From assembly GCA_028015205.1 (NCBI GenBank), contig CM051508.1, positions 11,860,001-11,924,000 of the forward strand: a stretch of DNA of 64,000 nt, given 5' to 3'. Of this stretch, positions 55,936 through 64,000 are shown piece by piece; position 1 is the stretch's first letter, and each line of letters starts with the position of its first letter. This DNA comes from Mytilisepta virgata (Eukaryota > Mollusca > Bivalvia > Mytilida > Mytilidae). The translations under genes and the position numbers were made by a program. The notes under the pieces were generated by a model, which worked only from the letters and a program-made list of their open reading frames with translations, ran no database searches and was not told the origin of the DNA.

Positions 55936-57297
55936 ATGTCTTTTGAAGCACCAGAAATGTCAACTGTCATGACTCCTAAACCTTGTGCTGATCTCCTGTG
56001 TCAGCATCTGCAAGAAAAAAACATTTTTAAAAACGCATTAATATACAAAAATTTAACCATAATTCCTTTTATCATTATACTCTACTTGAGAATATACATG
56101 TATGAAAAAACTGTGGTAAATAAAATACAGAATCTGATTTTTACTGTACTGCAAGATTATAATGTAGCTATGTTTAATGTACATATGCAAGCACTTTCAA
56201 CTATAAAATATGACCTTTTATCAAAATTTATACATGTACATGACTCCACGATTCACAATACAGCAATAACTATCATGCTTAATTTATATATAATTTTTTC
56301 CCTTGCACCTACATGTATATATTATATGATTGTCCCATACAGGTGTAAAACGTTCTTGTACAGGTATGTTATAAATATTTCTATTTCTATTTTTGTGAAT
56401 ATTTGTCAGTGGTGTGTAGCATATGTGTTTGTTTGTGCTGTTGTCATGTATCGTTCTAGGTATATGAACTTCAAGATAGTTTATAAAGTCACTATGATGA
56501 CCACATGTATGACCCATAAGGTGGGCCAACATTTATGGAATACTGTATATGTACTTTTATATATAAATATGTGTAGATTTGCAAGAAATATTGTATGTAT
56601 CTATGAAGAAACTATAAGATTAACTTGTGTTATTATTTCTCAAATTAATCATGATAATCAAACTGCAAGAGAAAAAACTATGGGAACATTATTTCCCTTG
56701 ACCATTAAAGTTTTTCATAAAAATTTTGATTGGATACAAAGTTCATGTGTTGTTTATATGTCAATATTTTTTAAAACACTTTGTGTCCAAACTAAACATG
56801 ATAATTATATTGCAAGAGAGATAATCATGAGTCGATTATCTCCCCTGATCTTTAATGTTTTTAATGAATATACAATCAGGCAAAAAACTTTATGTTTTGT
56901 TTATATATTGATACTTACTGGCATATTAAGTTTTCAAATTATCTATGACAATTATATTGCCAAAGAAACAGCTAAAGAAAGATTATCCATCTTTGTTTTA
57001 TATGTCTTTTGTGAAAATATAATTAGGACACTAAATATTTCATGTTTTGTTTATACAAAATGTATGGTTATACCTTTTGTGATATCAATATTTTACATTA
57101 TATATATTAAGTTTGTTGCAAGAGAGATAACTCTGGTAAAATTACCTCCCTTCTTTATAAATGTCTTGTTCAAACATACAAGCTTGCTAATGATTTCATG
57201 TTTTGTTTATATATCAGACATGGAATCAATAGATAAATATCTAATATATAATTATAGTCTTAAAGAACAGAAATTAAGAATTAAAGATAAATTATGA
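55936..57297 (+). CDS. 453-residue repeat-containing membrane-like protein in a LINE
   Basis: A 453-codon frame in very AT-rich DNA, far beyond chance, ends 50 bp before the ORF2 start on the same strand. I do not recognise its family. The first 35 residues are polar (MTPKPCADLLCQ); the rest is rich in Ile, Tyr, Phe and Val. Hydrophobic stretches lie near 40-55, 113-133, 144-175 and in each later repeat, suggesting a multi-pass membrane protein. From about 238 to 437 there are four repeats of about 49 residues with motifs DNYIAREI, then LSPLIFNVF, then SCFVYI. They are conserved at protein level but diverged in DNA (period 146-160 nt, in frame), implying past selection. LINE ORF1 proteins are normally soluble RNA-binding proteins, so this one is odd. 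The first in-frame ATG is used; Met9 is an alternative. Confidence 0.6.
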   Translation: MSFEAPEMSTVMTPKPCADLLCQHLQEKNIFKNALIYKNLTIIPFIIILYLRIYMYEKTVVNKIQNLIFTVLQDYNVAMFNVHMQALSTIKYDLLSKFIHVHDSTIHNTAITIMLNLYIIFSLAPTCIYYMIVPYRCKTFLYRYVINISISIFVNICQWCVAYVFVCAVVMYRSRYMNFKIVYKVTMMTTCMTHKVGQHLWNTVYVLLYINMCRFARNIVCIYEETIRLTCVIISQINHDNQTAREKTMGTLFPLTIKVFHKNFDWIQSSCVVYMSIFFKTLCVQTKHDNYIAREIIMSRLSPLIFNVFNEYTIRQKTLCFVYILILTGILSFQIIYDNYIAKETAKERLSIFVLYVFCENIIRTLNISCFVYTKCMVIPFVISIFYIIYIKFVAREITLVKLPPFFINVLFKHTSLLMISCFVYISDMESIDKYLIYNYSLKEQKLRIKDKL

Positions 57298-57347
57298 CAT
57301 TAATAACATGATGCGAATACTTACTGGTAAATACTCTTCACTTCAAT

Positions 57348-58560
57348 ATGCATTATAAAAATTATCTTCATATTTGTACCTTAAATGCTAATGGTCTACA
57401 GCAATCTGAAAAAAAGAACAAAAATTATAGAATGGGTTAAACAACAAAAATGTGATATATTACTATTGCAAGAGACTCATTTTACTCAAAATTTAAAAGA
57501 AAAACTTAAAGAATTTGAGGGAGAAATTTTATTTAGTAATGGAACAAGTAATTCTAGAGGAGTTGCAGTATGGATAACAAAAAGAATAGAATATAAAATC
57601 ATTAATGAACACACTGACTCAGAAGGACGTTTTATATTAATAAATATAGAAATAAAAGATAATATATATACTATTGTAAATATATATGCTCCTAACAATG
57701 CCAAAAATAGAAACAGCTTCTTTAAAAAGGTTAAAACTGACATTTCACAAAATAGTTTAGGCCAACTAATATTAGGAGGAGACTTTAATGATATACTTTC
57801 AGAAAGAGATACTAAAAATAAGATAAATATGCATAAGTTTGAAAAACCTGTGTTTAATTTAAAAAATATAATCAAAACATTTAAGTTAACAGACATATGG
57901 AGGGCAAAAAATGGTGAAAAAATTCAGTTTATATGGAGGAGAAAAAATAGATCAGAATGTACAAGGATAGACTACTTTCTTATTGGACCAGAAGTTAAAA
58001 AAAGTTGTATCACATGCGATATAAGGCCGATTGTATACAAAATTACAGATCATAATAGTGTCTCATTAAAAATCAATACTGAGAGGGGTACAAAGGGACG
58101 GGGGTACTGGAAACTAAACACCAGTGTATTAAAGAGTGCAGAATACACACAGATTATTTCAGATTTGATAAAAGCATATAAAGCCAAAGCAATAAATACT
58201 GAAAATTTAGCAATTTTATGGGATAATTTTAAAATTGAGGTTAGAGATTTAACATTAGATTACTGTAAAGCAAAAGCCAAAAAGATGAAAAATCAAATAA
58301 ACAAATTAGAAAATCAATCAAATGTATTAAATGAAATATTAGATACCACTCCTGAAGACAATAATGAAAATAAAACTATATTAAATAAAAAAAACAATGT
58401 AGAAGAAGAATTAGAGCAACTTTATTCAGAAAAAATTAAGGGGAATCAAATTAGGTCTTGTGTTAAATGGATAGAGGAAGGGGAAAAAAATACTGCATAC
58501 TTTTTAGGTCTAGAAAAAGCAAGAAAAACTATAAATGAACTTTATGATGATACAATGTAA
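57348..58560 (+). CDS. LINE ORF2 N-terminus: apurinic-type endonuclease
   Basis: The frame from ATG 57385 gives 391 residues with all APE-type endonuclease landmarks: LLQETHF (Glu30), NIYAPN (Tyr101), LGGDFND (Asp133, Asn135), RIDYFLI (Asp196) and TDHNSV (Asp222, His223). The true start is probably ATG 57348: that frame reads HICTLNANGLQQSEK, supplying the first catalytic Asn block, and runs into the longer frame at a seven-A run (57409-57415). One base too many there causes the shift. The enzyme nicks target DNA to prime reverse transcription. A helical linker follows, and the frame ends at TAA 58560 after another shift relative to the RT frame. Confidence 0.85.
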
Positions 58561-59365
58561 TGGCCAAATCACAAACAATCAAAATGAAATTTTAAATTTA
58601 GAATTAAGATATTACCAAAATCTCTACAAATCTTCTGATCTACAAATTCAGAAAATAAACGAATATATGGAAAATGTTAAAGCGTATAAGAAATTAAATG
58701 AAACAGATAGCACTTCATGTGAAGGGGAAATAACAAAAGAGGAATGCACTAATGCTATCTTTAAAATGAAATTAAATAGGTCCCCAGGTTTAGATGGACT
58801 TAATGTGGAATTCTACAGACATTTTTGGAATGATATAAAATCTTTAATAGTTTCAGTTTTTAATTACTGTCATAGAACTGGTGAATTAACCAATACACAA
58901 AAAATTGGAGCCATTTCGCTAATATATAAAAAAAACGATCCACTTTCCTTGGATAATTATAGACCCATTACACTGCTCAATTATGATGTTAAGCTTTTGG
59001 CCTATGCATTAGCACAACAATTAAAAGCTGTACTTCCAAAAATAATTAATTCAGATCAAAAAGGATATGTGAAAAATAGATATATAGGCTTCAATATAAG
59101 ACAAATCCAAGATGTTATAGACTACTCAGAAAAATTTAAGGTTGATGGCGCTGTTTTATTTCTAGATTTCACTAAAGCTTTTGATTCTCTTGAATGGAAC
59201 TTCATGTTTGAAACACTGAAAAAGTTTGGGTTCAAGAACGACTTTATAAATTGGGTTAAAACAATGTATACAGATATAAAAGGAAGCATTCTTAATAATG
59301 GATGGGTATCATGCCCCTTCGAAGTTTTTCAAGGTATTCGACAGGGGTGTCCGATTTCTTCTCCT
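58535..59365 (+). pseudogene. LINE ORF2: reverse transcriptase, first half (interrupted)
   Basis: Continues ORF2 after a frameshift near 58550. Motifs: LNRSPGLDGLNVEFYRHFW (RT1), LDNYRPITLLNYDVKLLAY (RT2), DQKGYVKNRYIGFNIRQIQD (RT3), LFLDFTKAFDSLEW (motif A, Asp211 of this frame) and QGIRQGCPISSP (motif B). The PGLDG and GCPIS forms fit the L1/Tx1 group. The frame then runs into an inserted repeat and stops. Confidence 0.88.
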
Positions 59366-60966
59366 TTTTAGCTCACCTGGCCAAAGGCAATGTGAGGTTT
59401 TGCCATCACTTTTCGTCCGTCGTCCGTTCGTCGCGCCGTCCGTCCGTCGTAAACTTTTCATTCAAACATCTTCTTCTCAGAAACCATTTGGCCAATTCCA
59501 ACCAAACTTTGCATGAGTGGTGTATGGAAGGTCCTCAACAAAGTTTCCTCATTTAGTTCTGATTGGTCAAGAAACATCGCCACCAGAGGCAATTCTTGTT
59601 TCTGATTGGCTGATTTTCAAAAATCTTCTCCTCTGAAACGGCTGGGCAGATTGGATCGAGGCTTCATAGGAATGATATATGACATGTCCTTCACAAACGA
59701 TCCTCATTTTATATTGATCCGATGAAAAACATGGCCACTGTTGCTAAAAATAGAACATAGGCGTAAATTGCTGTTTTTTGCTTATAACTCAAAAACCGTT
59801 ACAGATATCGAAAATCTGACATGGGGTAAAATTGATCAGCATGACAAGTTCTACCTACCCTGAAATTTTGAAGGAAATTCCAAAACCCATTTAGGAGTTA
59901 TTGCCTTTTTTTCGTCAAATTTTCAAAATTTTAACATTTTTTGTCATTTATCTCCAAAACTATTTGAGATAGAAGTGAAATGTAAATTTAAAAAATGTTT
60001 GCCATGTTGAGATCCACCTACCCTGAAATTTTAAAGGAAATCCCAAAACCCATTTAGGAGTGGTTGCTCTTTTTTTGTCAAATTTTCAAAATTTTTTCAT
60101 TCAAAAATCTTCTCCTCTGAAACCGCTGGGCCGATTGGTTTGAAACTTAATAGGAATGATCTATGACATGTCCTCTACAAACGGTCCTCAATTTATTTTG
60201 ATCTGACATAAAACATGGCTGTCGTAGCTAAAAATAGAATATAGGGGTGCATGTGTTGTTTTTGGCTTATAACTTAAAAACCGTTACAGATATCAAAAAT
60301 CTTACAATGGGTAAAATTGATCAGCATGACAAGATCTACCTAACCTGAAATTTTGAAAGAAATGCTAAAACCCATTTAGGAGTTATTGCCCTTTTTTCGT
60401 CAAATTTTGAAAATTTAACATTTTTCGTCATTTATCCCCAAAACTATTTGAGATAGAAGTGATATGTAAATTTGAAAAATGTTTGCCATGTTGAGATCTA
60501 CATACCCTGAAATTTTAAAGGAAATCCCAAAACCCATTTAGGAGTTATTGCCCTTTTTTTGTCAAATTTTCAAAATTTTAACATTTTTGCATTTATCTCC
60601 AAAAGTATTTGAGACAGAAGTGAAATGTAAATTGAAAAATGTTTGCCATGTTGAGATCTACCTACCCTGAAATTTTTGAAGGGAATCCCAAATTCTATTT
60701 AGGAGTTATTGGTTTGTGTAATTTGAGGTCGGGTTCTGTTACATTTATTTAAGGTTCACCCTTATTCCTGGTCAATTTTATCAACTTCCTGCCAGGACTA
60801 CCACCATCAGGGAACATATTTTAACATTAAACCTTATGAAAAATAAATCTTCAACAAATTTTCCCTGAACAATTGAACCAATTGCAACAAAGTTGGTCAA
60901 ATAGTTGATTAATTGTCCAATGAAAACCAGACTCCAGGTGAGCGATACAGGCTCTGGTGAGCCTCT
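59366..60966. mobile_element. 1.6-kb non-autonomous insertion inside the RT
   Basis: It begins TTTTAGCTCACCTGGCC, the same terminus as the copy at 36.68 kb (minus). A GTCCGTCGTCCGTTCG tract and a body of near-repeats (TACCCTGAAATTTT, CCATTTAGGAGTTATTG, CAAAACTATTTGAGATAGAA at about 59840-60690, three to four units) follow. It ends CCAGGTGAGCGATACAGG then CTCTGGTGAGCC, the terminus also seen at 14.35 kb. The ends share an inverted AGCTCACCTGG/CCAGGTGAGC. Boundaries are good to about 10 bp. There is no ORF of its own. It splits the LINE between RT motifs B and C, so it arrived after the LINE. Confidence 0.85.
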
Positions 60967-61843
60967 TGTTGTTTTAGCTGTAGAGAAAAAGGCGATAAAA
61001 TTACGAGAAAACAAAGGGCTTAAAGGAATAGAAATAAAGTTAAATGGGAGAAATTGCAGCTTAAAAATATGTCAGCTAGCTGATGACACCACTTTATTTC
61101 TAAAATCGAGAAAAGATATCACTCTTGCAATGAATATTATTGAAACTTTTGGCACTCTTTCTGGATTAAAGCTTAATAAAAACAAAACAGATGGTATATG
61201 GCTGGGAAAATTAAAACATAGTCGAGATAAGTTCGAAAATATTAATTGGTGTTTTGACCAAGTTAAAAGCTTAGGAATGTATTTTGGCTATAATAATACA
61301 GAATGTCAAAAACTGAATATTGAAAGACAATTATCGAAATGTGAAAAACTAATATCAGACTGGAAAAAAAGAAATTTGACAATTATAGGAAAAATTATGA
61401 TAATCAAATCTCTTATTTTGCCAAATATAACATATATTGAATCAAATTCAATTATATCAAAAGATAAATTACAAGAATTCAAAACATTGCTATACAACTA
61501 TATCTGGGATGGTAAGACTGATAAAGTTAAAAGATCTATATTATCAAAACATTATTCAGAAGGGGAACTAAAAATGATAGATATTGATACTTATATACAA
61601 TCTCTACAGTTGAAATGGATTTTAAAACTACAAAATAATAAAGAAGACAACTGGACAATATTGCCTCATTTCTATTATGATAAATTTGGAAAAAATCTTC
61701 TTTTTAAAATGAATTTAAAGAACATTCATTCCCTTAACAAAAATTTACTGAAGTCCATACCAGAGTTTTATAAAGAACTAATCAAAAACTGGATATGTGT
61801 CAAAGGTGGAGCAACTAAGCTACAAGCAATTTTCTTGAAATAA
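60967..61843 (+). pseudogene. LINE ORF2: reverse transcriptase, second half
   Basis: Coding resumes at VVLAVEKKAIKL. ICQLADDTTLFL is motif C, with both catalytic Asp residues (an L-A-D-D rather than F/Y-A-D-D box). LSGLKLNKNKTDGIWLG is motif D and LGMYFGYN the E region. The open frame begins at an ATG inside the insertion (60905), which is fortuitous. It stops at TAA 61843, where a frameshift moves the coding to the next frame. Confidence 0.88.
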
Positions 61844-62754
61844 GGAAACAAGTCATATGGGGAAATGATTATATTAAATTAGAAGGAAAAAGTTTATTTT
61901 TCAACAGCTGGATAGATAGTAACATTATTTATGTAAATGATATTTTGGATGAACTGGGGTTTATATCTGAGACAAAACTTTTGTCAAAATTAAAGGAAAA
62001 GCAAAACTGGATTGCAGAGGTATCAAAACTCAAAAAAGCGATTCCAAAGCACTGGCAAAATATACTTAGAATGGAAAATTCATGTAAGACTACTGTCAAT
62101 ATACCAACTGACAGAATACATATTATGATAAATGTTCCTCTAAATCCATCAATGACAAGTAAAGAAATATATAAATTAATCACAGGTCAATCAAATAAAA
62201 GTACTCGAATAGGATTTCAAATGTGGGAAAAGCTCTTAAATAAAAACCTGTCCACAAAATTTGAAAATTGTATGGATTTTACTTTCAACTATTTAGAAGA
62301 CAACAAACTAAAAATGTTTAGATGGAAAATAGCACATTTTATATTACCATGTAATGAACTGTTGTTTAAATGGAAAATCTTGACAGACAACCTGTGTTAT
62401 TTTTGTAAGAAAAAAGATGATTACAAGCACTTCTTTTTTCAGTGCCCTTATAATAAGGAGTATTTTGAAAAAGTTATAAAAATGCTGAATTTCATCAAAA
62501 TTGATAACCATATTCTTAACATTGAAAATTTTGCTGTTGGTTATAAAATACAAGAGAAAGAATACTATGAATTAAATTACTTATTAACAGTAATCTATTT
62601 TGTGATCTACAAATCTCATTACATGTCAAAGAAAAAAGAAAAGAAAATTGACATTTTTCAAATTTTGAAGAAAATTATGGACATTGTTTTTATTAATAAT
62701 GTTCGTAAAGCCGAAAAAGGAAAAATATTTGAAAAAATCAAGCTATTTTTTTAA
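61840..62754 (+). pseudogene. LINE ORF2: C-terminal domain with Cys/His motif
   Basis: After the shift the frame reads IRKQVIWGNDYIKLEGKSLF and on through a 269-codon ORF (ATG 61945) to TAA 62754. CYFCKKKDDYKHFFFQC is the C-x2-C-x7-H-x4-C motif typical of L1/Tx1 ORF2 C-termini (residues 151-167 of that ORF). The protein ends in a Lys-rich tail. The element thus spans about 55.5-62.8 kb with at least three frameshifts and one insertion, but few substitutions in key motifs, so it is fairly young. Confidence 0.85.
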
Positions 62755-63180
62755 TTTTATACTGCAATCATTGCATTTTTAGCATGTATAAAGGGGTACG
62801 TATAAACCTAAGCCTTATATGTCTACTATACGTATAAAGATGATAGACCACGCCTACTTGAGGGACTAATGTTTGAATATTCTAATTTCTCATGGTATCT
62901 TATTCCAAAATGTTGATTTTGTTTTTTTTTTTTAAATTCTCACCTTATATAAATGCATAGTACACGTTAATAAATTGTCGATTTCTGTTCTAATCGTGGA
63001 AATCGACATCGCGAGTTGATATTTTACTGCGCCATTGTCCTGAAGTTCCGATGGGATATACTTTAACAGTTCTCGGGAGATAATCAATCTAAACAATTAA
63101 AAACAACCCTCCACCTCTACAGATTGTAGTATAAAAACAATATGCGTCTGGTGTTTTTAAATATGAGATTTGTTTGTGTT
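62755..63180 (+). other. Presumed 3' UTR of the LINE and flank
   Basis: Non-coding sequence after the ORF2 stop. A T-run at 62921-62933 occurs, but no clear poly-A or microsatellite tail marks the end of the element. Confidence 0.35.
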
Positions 63181-63189
63181 CGGCACGTA

Positions 63190-63232
63190 ACAGAGGAAAT
63201 GCTCAGTAAACCTCGCATTTCCTCCGTTTCTC
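63190..63232. repeat. 14-bp-stem hairpin
   Basis: AACAGAGGAAATGC pairs with GCATTTCCTCCGTT with one mismatch around a 12-base loop. Confidence 0.55.
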
Positions 63233-63249
63233 AGCCTCATACGAATAGA

Positions 63250-64000
63250 TCTTATATCTAAGGACGCTACACGTATATAGTTTAAGTAACACATATGTTC
63301 ATCTAGATTTGTTATGTGCAAATTTGTGTATTTTCAAAAGTGAGTATTGTAAACAAAATCTTATCATGTGTCAACAATGCGCCACGTCATACAAACGCAT
63401 ATTTAAGCCAGGATAGTAATATAAGTTGTTTCATTTAAATAATATTAGTGTAAACTCAATTTGTGATCCTTTTATGGTCATTTTATACTGAAATACAATA
63501 CACGTGGGTCGAGACACATTGCTTATACGCACATTATCAAGTTGCGAGTAAAGTTTCTACGTAGTTACACATGTTTCTATTGAAACGGTTGATAACTTAC
63601 AAATAAATATTCCGGTTTATCATCTCTTGTGATTCTAAACACCTTGAAAATCGGTAAAATATCCCATTTTGGGTGCATTTGGATTTAAGAAAACGAAAGT
63701 ACATAAAAGTCAAGATCGATAAAGTAGACTAAATCAAGCTTGAAAGTAGAACGGAAAGGAAATGAATCCGGAAACATGTGAAAGGTACGGTAGAAGTTTA
63801 TGTAGTTTATTTTTGTAATGAGATGTAATAAATACTAACAAATTTAATATTCTTACATACATTCTTTTGCTGGATAGTTTCCCTGGCTAACAGCAAACTA
63901 AAACAACAGGGTTACTTAATGGAATAGCTGGGCCATTAAGTTATTTTGTTAACAGCAAGCAATTTAGTGCAATAAAGATGTTGATTTGTGTTAAAAAAAA
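63250..64000 (+). promoter_or_regulatory. Possible promoter and first coding exon at the window edge (tentative)
   Basis: Upstream of 63750 the sequence is somewhat richer in GC than its neighbours. At 63762 an ATG opens eight codons (MNPETCER) ending at a donor-like GAAAG|GTACGG (63784/63785). Without the downstream exon, which would lie beyond 64000, this cannot be confirmed. It could equally be chance. The remainder of 63800-64000 holds no other feature. Confidence 0.2.

Noticed and set aside
57486..57896. 136-codon minus-strand ORF opposite the endonuclease
   Set aside because: It is a shadow of the well-supported endonuclease frame.
59366..60979. TTTTAGCT at both sides of the insertion as an 8-bp target duplication
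   Set aside because: The left TTTTAGCT is part of the element terminus (also present at 36.68 kb) and the right one is LINE coding sequence. Treating it as a duplication would leave the RT several residues short.

Overview
This is nuclear DNA of an animal, most likely a bivalve mollusc close to marine mussels (Mytilus). It is AT-rich, genes are split by long introns with GT-AG borders, and most of the rest is transposon and repeat debris. The mussel assignment rests on dispersed repeats I recognise from bivalve genomes (composite repeats opening with a GTC-rich tract, repeats opening with a GTCGAGC hairpin, elements opening TTTTAGCTCACCT, tRNA-headed SINEs with a CCACTGGACGTTAA tail). It is inference, since no search was run.

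Left half (5.8-31.7 kb, minus strand): one host gene can be read almost completely. Twelve coding exons join with consistent phases into 2544 nt (847 codons plus stop). They encode a signal peptide, five Ig-type domains, one fibronectin type III domain, one transmembrane helix and a cytoplasmic tail with an ITIM-like and an ITSM-like tyrosine motif. This looks like an inhibitory-type immune or adhesion receptor. Its introns hold two tRNA-derived SINEs, several Penelope-like element (PLE) remnants, a Tc1/mariner relic, a satellite array and several non-autonomous repeats. Upstream of it at 1.7-4.5 kb lies a large composite tandem repeat.

Middle (32-50 kb): no intact gene. It holds a foldback-like element built on hairpin-forming minisatellites (33.4-35.1 kb), a small coding-like relic (35.6-35.9 kb), PLE and other repeat fragments, a dead Jockey/CR1-type LINE (43.5-45.3 kb, minus), a deleted MULE-type transposase relic (46.8-47.8 kb) and the 3' end of another LINE (48.3-49.4 kb).

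Right (50-64 kb): a 2.7-kb DNA transposon with TTAA target duplications, long inverted repeats and a THAP zinc-finger ORF (Kolobok-like). Next comes an inverted-repeat element with internal tandem repeats, then a long L1/Tx1-type LINE (55.5-62.8 kb). Immediately before its endonuclease/reverse-transcriptase ORF this LINE carries a 453-codon ORF for a hydrophobic, internally repeated, probably multi-pass membrane protein. That is not a known LINE ORF1 type to me and is the most unusual item here. Its RT is split between motifs B and C by a 1.6-kb non-autonomous insertion. The last kilobase may contain a promoter and a short first exon.
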